Assembly: GCA_007095845.1 (NCBI GenBank)
Contig: SFBI01000048.1
Coordinates: 1-33,128, forward strand
DNA: 33,128 nucleotides
Direction of reading: 5' to 3'
From: Microcystis aeruginosa Ma_MB_S_20031200_S102
GTDB lineage: Bacteria > Cyanobacteriota > Cyanobacteriia > Cyanobacteriales > Microcystaceae
Shown here one piece after another: positions 1-9,137 of the stretch. A model generated the notes under the pieces. That model saw only the letters and a list, made by a program, of their open reading frames with translations. It was not told the DNA's origin and searched no databases. Position 1 is the stretch's first letter. Each line of letters begins with the position of its first letter. The position numbers and the translations under genes were made by a program.

Positions 1-186
1 TAACTTACATTATGATCGATCAATCTTTGTGTCCTTTGTGTCTTTGTGGTTCGTTCCACTCCCTCTCTAGGAGGAATGTATCTTAGAGTACATTTTACCC
101 ACCAAATCCAAGAGAGCCACTTCCTTTTACCAAAAATCCCATTTATACTAAATCTTGTTTAAAAACTATAGGATAGTGGGTAAGAA

Positions 187-214
187 AAAAAGATGTTAGT
201 GATAACATCTTTTT
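187..214 (-). terminator. Terminator of the str operon
   Basis: A 12-bp perfect stem (AAAAAGATGTTA / TAACATCTTTTT) with a 4-nt loop lies just beyond the rpsJ stop codon. Read on the minus strand, the second arm runs into a T-rich tract, which is the form of an intrinsic terminator. No gene is visible from 1 to 186, so it probably ends the rpsL-rpsG-fusA-tuf-rpsJ transcript. Confidence 0.85.
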
Positions 215-222
215 GGCATTTT

Positions 223-540
223 TTACAATTTAACTTCAATATCAACCCCTGCGGGTAAATCCAATTTCATCAAAGCATCGATTGTCTTAGAAGAGGGTTG
301 GTAAATATCAATAATGCGGCGATGGGTGCGGGTTTCAAAATGTTCACGGGAGTCCTTATCAACGTGAGGGGAACGCAGGACACAATAAATCTTTCTTTTT
401 GTCGGTAGGGGAATCGGTCCGATCGCTGTGGCGTTAGTTCTATTGGCAGTATCGACAATCTTCTCACAGGAAGTATCGAGTAGGCGCCGGTCAAAAGCTT
501 TCAAACGAATGCGAATTTTCTGTTGTTGTAACGTAGCCAT
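223..540 (-). CDS. rpsJ: 30S ribosomal protein S10
   Basis: Component of the small ribosomal subunit head, also the NusE transcription antitermination factor in the wider family. The 105-residue product starts [17 protein letters not shown] and carries the family's conserved stretches ([31 protein letters not shown]), so the assignment is firm. The reading frame stays open 24 bp upstream to 564, but the ATG at 540 fits the family N-terminus and has an AGGTGA ribosome-binding site a few bases before it. Last gene of the str operon, 92 bp after tuf, as is usual in cyanobacteria, where rpsJ sits behind tuf and not at the head of the S10 operon. Confidence 0.97.
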   Translation of the reverse strand: MATLQQQKIRIRLKAFDRRLLDTSCEKIVDTANRTNATAIGPIPLPTKRKIYCVLRSPHVDKDSREHFETRTHRRIIDIYQPSSKTIDALMKLDLPAGVDIEVKL

Positions 541-632
541 AATTTCACCTATTGCAATTGTCAAGGTACAAGATCAAGACAGTAACGGAGCAGTTTTTTG
601 TCATTAACTGCCCCGTTAATTAGTAGATTAGC

Positions 633-1862
633 CTACTTAATAATTTTCGAGATAACGCCAGAACCGATGGTGCGACCACCTTCGCGAATAGCGAAGCGCA
701 TACCCTCTTCAATCGCGATCGGGTTGATCAGTTCCACAGTCATTTTGATCCGGTCTCCCGGCATGACCATTTCTACGCTGCTGCCATCATCGGCGGTGTA
801 GTCTTGGATAGTGCCAGTTACGTCGGTTGTCCGCACATAGAACTGAGGACGATAGTTTTTAAAGAAAGGAGTGTGACGACCACCCTCTTCTTTACTTAAC
901 ACATACACCTCACCTTCAAACTGGGTGTGGGGTTTGATTGTACCCGGTTTAGCGATCACCATGCCGCGCTCGATGTCGGTTTTTTGGATACCACGCAGGA
1001 GGATACCAGCGTTGTCACCAGCCATCCCTTGGTCGAGACTTTTCTTGAACATTTCGATCCCGGTGACGGTGGTCGGGCGAGTTTCTTTGATCCCGACTAA
1101 TTCCACGTTATCGCCCACTTTCACAATACCGCGTTCGATCCGACCAGTAGCTACCGTCCCCCGACCGGTAATCGAGAATACGTCTTCTACCGCCATCAGG
1201 AAGGGTTTATCTACCGCCCGTTCGGGGGTGGGGATATAGCTATCTACCGCGTCCATTAATTCATAAATCGCATCTACCCACTCGTTTTCGCCTTTTTGGG
1301 CCTTGGGATTTTTGGTCATGTAGTCGAGGGCTTCTTTAGCAGAACCGGCAATAATGGGGATATCCTCGCCGGGGAAGTCGTAATTGGTGAGAAGTTCCCG
1401 CACTTCCAGTTCCACGAGTTCCAGTAATTCCTCATCATCCACCATATCTTTTTTGTTGAGGAAGACCACGAGGTTAGGTACACCCACCTGACGAGCCAGC
1501 AGGATATGTTCCCGGGTTTGGGGCATCGGGCCATCAGCGGCCGAGACCACGAGAATACCACCGTCCATCTGTGCCGCACCGGTGATCATGTTTTTTACAT
1601 AGTCGGCGTGGCCAGGGCAGTCCACGTGTGCATAGTGGCGATCAGCAGTTTCGTACTCAACGTGAGCGGTGTTGATGGTGATCCCGCGAGCCTTTTCTTC
1701 GGGAGCTGCATCGATTTCATCGTATTTTTTAGCTTGGGCATTACCCAGAGCCGCTAGGGTCATAGTAATAGCGGCGGTGAGGGTAGTTTTGCCGTGGTCA
1801 ACGTGACCGATCGTACCGATGTTAACGTGGGGTTTCGTCCGTTCAAATTTAGCGCGTGCCAT
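633..1862 (-). CDS. tuf: Elongation factor Tu
   Basis: GTPase that delivers aminoacyl-tRNA to the ribosomal A site. The 409-residue length matches cyanobacterial EF-Tu. The G1 motif [10 protein letters not shown] lies near residues 19-28; the G3 motif DCPGHADY and the G4 NKKD motif follow, and the beta-barrel domains 2 and 3 complete the protein. ATG start with AAGGA about 11 nt upstream. Fourth gene of the str operon, downstream of fusA. The 152-bp fusA-tuf spacer is longer than expected and contains heptamer repeats. Confidence 0.98.
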   Translation of the reverse strand: MARAKFERTKPHVNIGTIGHVDHGKTTLTAAITMTLAALGNAQAKKYDEIDAAPEEKARGITINTAHVEYETADRHYAHVDCPGHADYVKNMITGAAQMDGGILVVSAADGPMPQTREHILLARQVGVPNLVVFLNKKDMVDDEELLELVELEVRELLTNYDFPGEDIPIIAGSAKEALDYMTKNPKAQKGENEWVDAIYELMDAVDSYIPTPERAVDKPFLMAVEDVFSITGRGTVATGRIERGIVKVGDNVELVGIKETRPTTVTGIEMFKKSLDQGMAGDNAGILLRGIQKTDIERGMVIAKPGTIKPHTQFEGEVYVLSKEEGGRHTPFFKNYRPQFYVRTTDVTGTIQDYTADDGSSVEMVMPGDRIKMTVELINPIAIEEGMRFAIREGGRTIGSGVISKIIK

Positions 1863-1989
1863 TTACTTTCTGTTCCTTTGTTTTTTTTCTTCTTCAGGTG
1901 GGTGAACAGTAATCAGTCGCCAGAGATCAGTTTTAAGTTAGCAGTTATTAGGGTTGACCGATCGAATTTAAATGATCGGTTTATTCCCA

Positions 1990-2017
1990 CTGCTCACTGC
2001 TCACTGGTCACTAATTA
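1990..2017. repeat. Heptamer repeat in the fusA-tuf spacer
   Basis: Four tandem heptamers, CTGCTCA, CTGCTCA, CTGGTCA and CTAATTA, belong to the CTGNTNA family seen through the window. The last unit overlaps the fusA stop codon (TAA on the minus strand, 2015-2017), so the repeat reaches exactly to the coding end. Confidence 0.75.
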
Positions 2018-4090
2018 ACCGTTTCCTTTACTTTTGGTGATAATCGCCTCAGCCACGTTGCGGGGGACTTCTTCGTAGTGGCTAAATTCCATGGTGAAGA
2101 TGCCCCGTCCTTGGGTTTTGGAGCGAATATCAGTGGCGTAACCAAACATTTCCGCTAGGGGAACTTTAGCGGAGACTTTGGCGATGCCGGTCTCGGTTTC
2201 TTGACCTTCGATTTGTCCCCGACGGGAGTTAAGATCACCGATGACGTTACCGATGAAGTCTTCGGGTACTTCCACTTCGACCTTCATCATCGGTTCTAGG
2301 AGAACGGGACCAGCTTTCATCACCGCTTCTTTGATCGCCATGGAACCGGCAATTTTAAAGGCCATCTCGGAGGAATCCACATCGTGGAAAGAACCATCTA
2401 CCAAGGTTGCTTTCAGGTCGATGACTGGATAACCCGCTACGATCCCCGATTCGCAAGCTTCTTTCATCCCCTGTTCTGACGGGTTGATGTATTCTTTGGG
2501 GATAGCACCACCGACAATTTTAGAGACGAAGACAAAGCCTGACCCCGGTTCACCCGGTTCGAGTTCAATGACGACGTGGCCGTACTGTCCTTTACCGCCA
2601 CTTTGACGGATAAATTTACCCTCGGCCCGCACGGGTTTGCGGACGGTTTCCCGATAGGCAACTTGGGGAGCGCCCACGGTTGCTTCCACTTTGTATTCCC
2701 GCAGCATTCGATCGACGAGGATTTCCAGGTGCAGTTCTCCCATGCCGGCGATTACCGTTTGATTGGTTTCGGGATCAACTTTGACCCGGAAGGTGGGATC
2801 CTCATCGGAGAGAGCTTGCAGAGCTTTGCTGAGTTTCTCGATGTCCTGTTTGGTTTTCGGTTCCACCGCCACGGAGATAACCGGTTCAGGGATAAAGAGG
2901 GATTCTAGGATAATCGGGGTTTTCTCATCACAGAGGGTATCCCCGGTAATGGTGTTTTTCAGTCCGATCGCCGCCCCTAGATCACCGGCCCGCAGTTCAT
3001 CCACTTCGATCCGTTCGTTGGATTTGAGGACAATCAGGCGAGCGATCCGTTCTTTGGTTCCTTTGGTAGAGTTGTAGGCGTAGCTGCCTTTGGCTAGTAC
3101 ACCAGAATAGACCCGCAGGAAGGTTAAACGACCGAAGGGATCCGCCATGATTTTGAAGGCCAAGGCCGAGAAGGGCGCATCGTCCTTAGCTTCCCGGATG
3201 GCCTCGCTGCCATCGGGAAGAATCCCTTTAACGGCGGCTACTTCCGAGGGTGAGGGTAGGTAATCTACCACGGCATCGAGGAGCAGTTGTACCCCTTTGT
3301 TTTTGAAAGCCGAGCCGCAGAGGACGGGAACAATTGTACCAGCAATCGTCCCTTCCCTGAGACCGCGTTTGATTTCGGCTTCGGTGAGTTCTTCACCTTC
3401 TAGATATTTTTCTAGGAGTTCTTCATCCGCTTCTGCTACAGCTTCCACCAGCTGCACGCGGAATTCTTCGGCCTTTTTCAATAAGTCTTCGGGAATGTCG
3501 GTTTCTTCTATGTCCTTCCCTAGATCATCCTTATATATATAGGCGCGCATCTTGACGAGATCAACGATCCCGCTCAGTTCGCTTTCTGCGCCGATCGGCA
3601 TTTGGATGGGAACGGCGTTAGCTCTAAGGCGATCTCTTAATTGTTCGTAAACTTTGAAGAAGTTCGCTCCCGTTCTGTCCATTTTGTTGATAAAGGCAAT
3701 CCGGGGTACTTTGTACCGATCGGCTTGTCTCCAGACGGTTTCTGATTGGGGTTGTACACCGCCAACAGAGCAGAAAACCGCCACCACGCCATCGAGTACC
3801 CGCATGGAACGTTCCACTTCAATGGTGAAATCGACGTGGCCAGGGGTATCGATGATGTTGATGCGATGATCTTGCCAACTGGTACTGATGGCGGCGGCGG
3901 TGATGGTGATTCCCCGCTCCCGTTCCTGTTCCATCCAGTCGGTAATTGCCGTTCCGTCGTGGACTTCGCCCAGTTTATGAGCGACTCCCGTGTAGAACAG
4001 GATTCTTTCTGTTGTCGTTGTTTTGCCCGCGTCTATGTGAGCGGCGATTCCGATGTTTCGCACTCTCTCTAGCGGGATAGTCCGTGCCAC
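2015..4090 (-). CDS. fusA: Elongation factor G
   Basis: Translocation GTPase of the ribosome, also used in ribosome recycling. The 691-residue product has the G1 motif [13 protein letters not shown] near residues 17-29, the G3 motif DTPGHVDF, the G4 motif NKMD, and domains III-V in the standard order, full length for EF-G. Translation begins at GTG (4088-4090), with a textbook AAGGAGG five bases upstream; no nearby ATG fits. Third gene of the str operon, between rpsG and tuf. The C-terminal codons run into a heptamer repeat that coincides with the stop codon. Confidence 0.98.
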   Translation of the reverse strand: MARTIPLERVRNIGIAAHIDAGKTTTTERILFYTGVAHKLGEVHDGTAITDWMEQERERGITITAAAISTSWQDHRINIIDTPGHVDFTIEVERSMRVLDGVVAVFCSVGGVQPQSETVWRQADRYKVPRIAFINKMDRTGANFFKVYEQLRDRLRANAVPIQMPIGAESELSGIVDLVKMRAYIYKDDLGKDIEETDIPEDLLKKAEEFRVQLVEAVAEADEELLEKYLEGEELTEAEIKRGLREGTIAGTIVPVLCGSAFKNKGVQLLLDAVVDYLPSPSEVAAVKGILPDGSEAIREAKDDAPFSALAFKIMADPFGRLTFLRVYSGVLAKGSYAYNSTKGTKERIARLIVLKSNERIEVDELRAGDLGAAIGLKNTITGDTLCDEKTPIILESLFIPEPVISVAVEPKTKQDIEKLSKALQALSDEDPTFRVKVDPETNQTVIAGMGELHLEILVDRMLREYKVEATVGAPQVAYRETVRKPVRAEGKFIRQSGGKGQYGHVVIELEPGEPGSGFVFVSKIVGGAIPKEYINPSEQGMKEACESGIVAGYPVIDLKATLVDGSFHDVDSSEMAFKIAGSMAIKEAVMKAGPVLLEPMMKVEVEVPEDFIGNVIGDLNSRRGQIEGQETETGIAKVSAKVPLAEMFGYATDIRSKTQGRGIFTMEFSHYEEVPRNVAEAIITKSKGNG

Positions 4091-4233
4091 AGCAACCTCC
4101 TTGCTTTGCTTGCCAGTGATGGGGTTTTGTTCTAGGATTTTTTACACTATTTACAATTCTATACTTTTCTTGACAGTTTTTTGGCGGCAGCGGTGTAGTC
4201 CACCGCCCTTAAAGTATCTTTAAAGTATCTTTC

Positions 4234-4704
4234 TTAGTAACGATAGTGGGCAAAGGCTTTGTTTGCCTCTGCCATCCGGTGGGTTTCTTCCCGTTTTTTG
4301 ATTGTGCCGCCGGTTTCATTGGCTGCGTCCATGATCTCGTTAGCTAGTTTACCTGCCATGGTTTTGCCGCCTCTGGTTCTGGCATAATGAACTAACCAAC
4401 GTAGTGCCAATGTACTACCACGGTTGGTGCGTACTTCCATCGGGACTTGATAGGTGGCTCCACCGACCCGACGGGCCTTCACTTCCACTAGAGGAGTGGC
4501 GTTTTTAACGGCTTTTTCAAATACTTCTAGGGGTTCTTGACCGGTACGTTCGCCGACGGTTTTCAGGGCATCGTAAACGATGTTAGCGGCTAGGGATTTT
4601 TTGCCCGATCGCATGATCCGGCGGATGGTCATGCTGACTAAACAGCTATTGTAAACGGGATCGGGGGGAATAGGACGTTTTTTGACGTTTTTACGGCGAG
4701 ACAT
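4234..4704 (-). CDS. rpsG: 30S ribosomal protein S7
   Basis: Primary 16S rRNA-binding protein that nucleates assembly of the 30S head. 156 residues, normal for the family, beginning [16 protein letters not shown] and containing the conserved [12 protein letters not shown] and [10 protein letters not shown] stretches. ATG start with AGGAA about 9 nt upstream. Lies between rpsL and fusA, which is the conserved str order. The 143-bp spacer to fusA is AT-rich and carries a short GGCGG inverted repeat, but no convincing terminator. Confidence 0.98.
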   Translation of the reverse strand: MSRRKNVKKRPIPPDPVYNSCLVSMTIRRIMRSGKKSLAANIVYDALKTVGERTGQEPLEVFEKAVKNATPLVEVKARRVGGATYQVPMEVRTNRGSTLALRWLVHYARTRGGKTMAGKLANEIMDAANETGGTIKKREETHRMAEANKAFAHYRY

Positions 4705-4860
4705 CGGAATATTCCTGAATTTTCTAGGTTAACTTTAACTTTTGCTTGACAGTCGGATGATTACAGCCCATCTCAAACCCTCTCCTGCGAGTTTTCAGTC
4801 TCTTGGGTTAACTTTGACCGACTCGGTGGGAGTATTTTTTTTGGTTAATCAATTCCCTGT

Positions 4861-5244
4861 TTATTTAGCGGCGGGTTTGGGGCGTTTGGTTCCGTACTTA
4901 GACCGCGCCTTTTGACGGTTTTTCACCCCAGTGGCATCGAGGGTGCCGCGAATGATGTGATATCTGACTCCGGGTAGGTCTTTGACCCGACCGCCCCGAA
5001 TCAGGACGACCGAGTGTTCTTGCAGGTTATGACCGATACCCGGGATGTAGGCTGTCACCTCAAATCCAGAGGTCAAACGTACCCTAGCCACTTTCCGTAG
5101 GGCTGAGTTGGGTTTTTTCGGTGTGGTGGTATATACTCTTGTGCAAACTCCCCGACGTTGAGGGCATTGTTTGAGGGCGGGAGATTTGGTTTTTCTTTTC
5201 GCTTTGGATCTTTCGTCGCGTATTAATTGCTGAATGGTGGGCAT
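4861..5244 (-). CDS. rpsL: 30S ribosomal protein S12
   Basis: Decoding-centre protein of the small subunit, target of streptomycin-resistance mutations. The 127-residue sequence has the family signature [18 protein letters not shown] (around residues 39-56) and the [12 protein letters not shown] stretch. Lys at both classical resistance positions (TPKKPNS and GRVKDLPG) suggests a streptomycin-sensitive form. First gene of the str operon, with a promoter about 70 bp upstream. The start at 5244 is fixed by the conserved [10 protein letters not shown]-terminus; its Shine-Dalgarno is weak. Confidence 0.98.
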   Translation of the reverse strand: MPTIQQLIRDERSKAKRKTKSPALKQCPQRRGVCTRVYTTTPKKPNSALRKVARVRLTSGFEVTAYIPGIGHNLQEHSVVLIRGGRVKDLPGVRYHIIRGTLDATGVKNRQKARSKYGTKRPKPAAK

Positions 5245-5310
5245 GATAGGGCTGTATCTAAGGTTACTCTGAACTCCTTTTACCGAAGGTCAAATCGTTG
5301 ACAAAAGGCC

Positions 5311-5340
5311 ATCATAGCAAATTGTCGCTGTTGTTGTCAA
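5311..5340 (-). promoter_or_regulatory. Sigma70-type promoter of the str operon
   Basis: On the minus strand there is a perfect -35 TTGACA (5335-5340) and a -10 TATGAT (5311-5316) with an 18-bp spacer. They lie about 67 bp upstream of the rpsL start, giving a leader of roughly 60 nt. This close match to consensus fits a strongly expressed ribosomal operon. Confidence 0.8.
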
Positions 5341-5344
5341 GTCG

Positions 5345-5610
5345 CTTATCGTGCTTTTCTGAGGTTTAGAGGTTTAGAGATTGTCTTTTTCTTGGGCAGC
5401 GGCGGCACTTAATTTGAGCGTTATTAGGCTATAAAACCATATTTTCGTTGTTTTGGCTTGATAGTGCAGTTTTAGCAATAATTATCACCTGATTTATCGG
5501 CTAATATCTGAAAAACTGTCTCTAGCTAACCTTATTTTCAGAACTGGTGTCTAGACTATTAACTCTTAACGCTATATTTAGAGCTTTTGTACTGGATGCA
5601 CCAGAGGCTA
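5345..5610. other. Intergenic stretch, nothing recognised
   Basis: AT-rich sequence between the str promoter and the toxin-antitoxin operator. I see no open frame of note, no tRNA and no convincing hairpin. It contains a short direct repeat (gaggtttagaggtttagag, near 5360-5378) of no clear role. Confidence 0.4.
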
Positions 5611-5616
5611 CCATAA

Positions 5617-5647
5617 AATATTGTTAACCTCAAAGGTTAACAATATT
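5617..5647. promoter_or_regulatory. Perfect palindrome, likely operator of the toxin-antitoxin operon
   Basis: Two perfect 14-bp arms (AATATTGTTAACCT and AGGTTAACAATATT) are separated by CAA, ending 16 bp before the toxin ATG. Toxin-antitoxin operons of the HigBA type are commonly repressed by the helix-turn-helix antitoxin binding such a palindrome. The operator role here is inferred from position and symmetry. No T-run follows it, so a terminator is less likely. Confidence 0.65.
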
Positions 5648-5663
5648 ACAAGGGTCATCTACA

Positions 5664-5999
5664 ATGGATATTGTCTTTAAGGAAAAAAAATTTGAGAACG
5701 AATGCAATAGCCAAAGACTACTGAAAAAACAGTATGGAGAGAAGATGGCTAAGAAAATCAGGCAAAGACTCGACGACTTAAAAGCAGTTATTGTCCTGGA
5801 GGAAATGCGAGCGCTGCCGGGACGTTGCCACGAATTATTATATAACCGGGCCGGACAACTATCCCTAGATTTAGTTCATCCCCTCAGACTAATTTTTGAG
5901 CCAGCTAATATACCGATTCCTCGAAAAGCAGACGGGGGAATTGATTGGAAGAAAGTAACCGCAGTCGTAATTATTGGCATAGATGACACCCATGACTAA
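5664..5999 (+). CDS. HigB-like toxin (RelE/ParE fold), host inhibition
   Basis: 111 residues. The pattern is that of the HigB/RelE mRNA-interferase family: a basic N-terminal helix pair (KKQYGEKMAKKIRQRLDDLK) followed by a beta-sheet with LPGRCHELLYNRAGQLSLDLVHPLRLIFEP, close to the RCHEL..R.GQ..LDL.HP.RLIF motif of HigB-type killer proteins. Known members cleave mRNA on the ribosome; the activity here is inferred. AAGGG lies about 10 nt before the ATG. Toxin precedes antitoxin, the HigBA arrangement, and its 3' end overlaps the next gene by 17 bp (or 8 bp if the second ATG is used), implying translational coupling. Confidence 0.85.
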   Translation: MDIVFKEKKFENECNSQRLLKKQYGEKMAKKIRQRLDDLKAVIVLEEMRALPGRCHELLYNRAGQLSLDLVHPLRLIFEPANIPIPRKADGGIDWKKVTAVVIIGIDDTHD

Positions 6000-7149
6000 T
6001 ACTATTGAGAACAGATATGCACCGGATTTTATTTCTCCACCGGGAGAAACCCTTGCCGAAATCCTAGAAGAAAGAAATATGTCTCAATCGGAACTTGCCC
6101 AACGTATGGGCAGACCGAAAAAGACTATCAATGAGATCATAAAAGGTAAAGCGGAGATTACTATCGATACCGCTTTACAGATAGAGTTAGTGTTAGGAAC
6201 TCCCGCCAGTTTCTGGATAGAGCGCGAAAGACTTTATCGGGAATATTTAGCAAGAAAAAACGAGAATCAAAGATTAAAAGGTTATTTAGGCTGGTTAAAA
6301 CAAATTCCTTATCGGCAGATGACTAAACTAGGCTGGCTCAAGTTTTATGAGGATAAAATAGAGCAATTACGGGAGAGCTTGAATTTTTTTGCCGTTGTTT
6401 CCCCTGAGCAATGGGAGGAGATTTGGGGGATAAATTTATCGATTGATTTTAGAAAGTCTCAAGCATTTGATAGCGATCAAGGGGCAATAACAGCATGGTT
6501 ACGTCAAGGAGAAATAGAGGCATCGAAAATTAATTGTGCTGATTACAACGAGTTGAAATTCACAGATGCCTTGCAGCAAATTCGTTCGTTAACTGTTAAG
6601 TCGATCGAAGTATTTCAACCGCAAATGATCGAGCTTTGTGCGGCAGCGGGAGTTGCCTTGGTTTTTGTTCCTGAACTTCCGAAAACAAGGGTATGCGGTG
6701 CTACCCGTTGGTTAGGTTCTCAGAAAGCTTTAATTCAATTGAGCGATCGATACAAAACAAATGATCATTTTTGGTTTTCTTTTTTTCATGAAGCTGGTCA
6801 TATTTTATTACATGGGAAACGAATTTTATTTTTAGAGGGGCAAGATATTCAAGATACAATTAAAGAAAAAGAGGCGGATATTTTTGCGGCTAATTTCTTA
6901 ATTGATTCCAGAGATTGGCAGAGATTTGTTGCCAATAATTCTCTTAGTAAAAAAGCTATTAATCAATTTGCCGAACAACTAGGAATACACCCTGGTATTA
7001 TTGTTGGTAGAATGCAACATGAGCAAATTATTTCTTATCAAAACTGTAATGATCTCAAGGACAAATATTGTCTAAATACGCAGGATTCCTTTTTGGTATT
7101 GACGAGCGACTCCCCAAAAGGAAAACTTCCTATCTCACCCTTGAGATAA
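5983..7149 (+). CDS. XRE antitoxin fused to an ImmA/IrrE-type metalloprotease domain
   Basis: 388 residues, about four times a plain HigA antitoxin. Residues 20-75 form an HTH_XRE domain (GETLAEILEERNMSQSELAQ onward, with the HigA-type FWIERE end). The C-terminal half is a DUF955/ImmA-IrrE zinc peptidase with HEAGH at 269-273 and a downstream glutamate in KEKEADIFAANF (Glu297) as likely third ligand. The HTH part should bind the palindrome upstream and neutralise the toxin; the protease part may degrade a repressor or the antitoxin itself under stress, by analogy with ImmA. Two ATGs, 5983 and 5992, are possible starts; both overlap the toxin gene. Confidence 0.88.
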   Translation: MTPMTNTIENRYAPDFISPPGETLAEILEERNMSQSELAQRMGRPKKTINEIIKGKAEITIDTALQIELVLGTPASFWIERERLYREYLARKNENQRLKGYLGWLKQIPYRQMTKLGWLKFYEDKIEQLRESLNFFAVVSPEQWEEIWGINLSIDFRKSQAFDSDQGAITAWLRQGEIEASKINCADYNELKFTDALQQIRSLTVKSIEVFQPQMIELCAAAGVALVFVPELPKTRVCGATRWLGSQKALIQLSDRYKTNDHFWFSFFHEAGHILLHGKRILFLEGQDIQDTIKEKEADIFAANFLIDSRDWQRFVANNSLSKKAINQFAEQLGIHPGIIVGRMQHEQIISYQNCNDLKDKYCLNTQDSFLVLTSDSPKGKLPISPLR

Positions 7150-7237
7150 CTGCTGTAAGCGGAGATTACTACGGATAAATTTGGCAATAATTGACAAAAT
7201 TGCGATAAAATCAAAAAAAGTCAGGGAGAGGATAGCT

Positions 7238-8434
7238 ATGCTCGATCTTGCGAAATTAGCGGCAAAAATGCCAGGAATCAGTCAACATTTTCAACAGGAA
7301 GTGACAGCTAGTCGTGAGCGAGTGCAAAGGGCTAAAATTCTTTTAGAACAGGCTCAACGGCAACAGGAAAAACTGCTAGAACTCTATCATAACTGGCACG
7401 ATCGCCTAATTTTCTCTGTCGCGCTACCGATCGAACCTCTCGACACCCGCATTACTATCCTTCCCGCTCCCGAAAGTCATAGCGTTTTTGCCACGGATGG
7501 TTCCCAAATTGCCCCTTCTCACCACGAAATTGCCTACTGTTATCTAATTAATATCGGTAGGATCATGTTGCACTATGGCCAAAATTTACACCCGCTCCTT
7601 GATAGCATTCCCGAAGTCTATTACAAATCAGAAGACCTCTACATTTCTAAACAGTGGGGTATTCGCGTGGATGAGTGGATGAGTTATCGTCGGACGGTAT
7701 TAGAAAGCCAAATGTTAGCGGAAATGGCTACTCGTTGGGTAAAACCCCCCGGGGCCCATTATGAACCAAATTTAGCCCTCGTGGATGGTTCTTTGATCTA
7801 TTGGTTTATCGATAGTCTCCCCCCGGAAGCAAAAGATTTAATTTTGCCACCGATTTTTCAGTCTTGGGACGATTTAAAATCAGCTAGAATCCCGCTTATG
7901 GGTTATATTAGTGCTTCTCGTAGCACGGAAAGTTTAAATTTCCTGCGTTTACAATCTTGTCCCCATGATACTCCCAATTGCTTGATCAATTGCGGTGATT
8001 TAGACCCAGAAAAAACTCCTTGTCGCGTTGTCGATCCTCTCCGGGATGCTTCTCTCTGGGGTTATTTATTGGAACCGGGGCAAAGAAGTCCTTTTTGGCG
8101 CAGTTCTTTGAAGATACTCGATCTTTATGGGGATGAGCATCGCATTTACTTCTGTTATCTCCATGTGGGGACGGAAATCGCTAGAGTAGAGGTTCCTGCT
8201 TGGGTGGTGGAGGAGGGAGAATTACTCGATCGCTCTTTGAGTATTTTACTGGCCCAGGTGTTAAAAGGTTATGGTTATCCGATCGCCTTAGCGGAAGCGC
8301 ACAATTTAGCGGTGATTAAAGGTGGCGATCGCTTGCGTTTTTTTGCCCTTTTGGAACAACAGATGATTAAAGTCGGTTTACAGGATGTGGGAACATCTTA
8401 TAAGGAAGCGAGAAAGCGCAGTAGTATCGCTTAA
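7238..8434 (+). CDS. NurA-domain nuclease-like protein
   Basis: 398 residues from the ATG at 7238, which has a strong AGGGAGAGG ribosome-binding site; an upstream in-frame TTG at 7181 lacks one and is less likely. The N-terminus is a coiled-coil-like helix (residues about 1-55), then the NurA fold: an ATDGSQI motif with Asp87, a second acidic motif LALVDGSLIYW with Asp183, and a C-terminal EAHNLAVIKGGDR block. NurA proteins are RNase-H-fold, Mn-dependent 5' nucleases that work with HerA in archaeal end resection. In cyanobacteria this stand-alone protein has no HerA beside it here, so the substrate is uncertain. It is 88 bp after the antitoxin gene and may be co-transcribed. Confidence 0.8.
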   Translation: MLDLAKLAAKMPGISQHFQQEVTASRERVQRAKILLEQAQRQQEKLLELYHNWHDRLIFSVALPIEPLDTRITILPAPESHSVFATDGSQIAPSHHEIAYCYLINIGRIMLHYGQNLHPLLDSIPEVYYKSEDLYISKQWGIRVDEWMSYRRTVLESQMLAEMATRWVKPPGAHYEPNLALVDGSLIYWFIDSLPPEAKDLILPPIFQSWDDLKSARIPLMGYISASRSTESLNFLRLQSCPHDTPNCLINCGDLDPEKTPCRVVDPLRDASLWGYLLEPGQRSPFWRSSLKILDLYGDEHRIYFCYLHVGTEIARVEVPAWVVEEGELLDRSLSILLAQVLKGYGYPIALAEAHNLAVIKGGDRLRFFALLEQQMIKVGLQDVGTSYKEARKRSSIA

Positions 8435-8462
8435 TTGAGGAGGCAGCAGATGGGGAGTGGTT

Positions 8463-8745
8463 ATGCTAAATCCAGTTATTGCGTGAGTGCCTCTCTTGAT
8501 ATGTAGCCCATACTCAACGGATGGCCGTATTACTGCCGATTTTATCACTCAATCCAAGTCTTTGGGGGGTTCTACCCCCCAAACCCCCCGTTGGGGGCGT
8601 GGCGCCGCCCCCAAACCCCCCGCGCATTAGTTTTTCGGTGGGATGCTTACACGCAGCTGCTGATACATCTGTCATAATTTAACAGTCACTCCCCTTGCAG
8701 GAGTGCCTCTCCTGATATGTAGCTTATACTCAACGGATTTAGTAT
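8463..8745. mobile_element. Composite or interrupted MITE with CTAAATCC termini
   Basis: The left end reads ATGCTAAATCCAGTTATT and the right end CAACGGATTTAGTAT, the same termini as the 118-bp MITEs elsewhere in the window. Internally a 38-bp direct repeat (8485-8522 and 8701-8738; GAGTGCCTCTC then TGATATGTAGC, ending ACTCAACGGAT) brackets about 178 bp of unrelated sequence. This looks like a short MITE whose right half was duplicated around an insertion. No transposase is present; a mobile element in trans would be needed. Confidence 0.6.
8561..8614. repeat. Two adjacent GC-rich hairpins
   Basis: First stem TTTGGGGGGT / ACCCCCCAAA with a 3-nt loop (8561-8583); second stem TTGGGGGCG / CGCCCCCAA with a 6-nt loop (8591-8614). 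The runs of G and C contrast sharply with the AT-rich neighbourhood. They lie inside the sequence inserted in the composite MITE and look like an independent repeat element. Function unknown. Confidence 0.6.
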
Positions 8746-8935
8746 GATTGATGAATTTGCGTTATTTCAGCTTCTATTTTCAAGTCAGGAGACTGGGAGC
8801 AAGGAGGTGGTCACTGATAAACTGAGGCTCTTCGGTTTTTGTTATGCAATGGACGGGGGCTATAAGGGATGGAACCCTTATATGGAAAGGCATTTAGCTA
8901 TTTTTGTCAATTGTTTTTTATCTAGAGCGAGCTAA
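8744..8935 (+). pseudogene. 63-residue hypothetical ORF, probable gene remnant cut by a MITE
   Basis: The ATG lies within the last bases of the MITE end (GGATTTAGTATG), so the frame probably continued upstream before the insertion. The peptide contains a plausible protein-like segment (DKLRLFGFCYAMDGGYKGWN) without a family I recognise. No ribosome-binding site is visible. It could be a spurious frame; the sharp junction with the mobile element makes a truncated gene the better reading. Confidence 0.3.
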
Positions 8936-9012
8936 TCAGTTAAATCTTTTGCCAGATAAGGATTTAGTCGATTTATGCCCCCCTATCGAACCATACCAAG
9001 TAACGAAGAACC

Positions 9013-9090
9013 ATAACTGATAACTGGTCACTGATAACTGATAACTGATAACTGATAACTGATAACTGGTCACTGGTCACTGATAACTGA
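9013..9090. repeat. CTGATAA heptamer array
   Basis: About eleven tandem heptamers, mostly CTGATAA with CTGGTCA variants, sitting just beyond the terminator of the NYN-domain gene. They match the short tandemly repeated repetitive sequences described for cyanobacterial genomes. Confidence 0.85.
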
Positions 9091-9091
9091 A

Positions 9092-9114
9092 AAAGGTGGG
9101 AATTACCCACCTTT
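9092..9114 (-). terminator. Terminator of the NYN-domain gene
   Basis: Perfect 9-bp stem AAAGGTGGG / CCCACCTTT with a 5-nt loop, followed on the minus strand by further Ts. It lies 24 bp beyond the stop codon of the gene that ends at 9138. Confidence 0.75.
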
Positions 9115-9137
9115 AACTTGATTTTTGCTGAATTTGT

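Noticed and set aside
5617-5647. Terminator of the str operon direction
   Set aside because: It is a palindrome with no flanking T-run and lies upstream of the str promoter, so an operator role is more sensible.
7181-7237. Longer NurA-like start at TTG 7181
   Set aside because: The added 19 residues are Lys-rich with no ribosome-binding site, while ATG 7238 has a strong one and a family-like MLDLAKLAAKMPG start.
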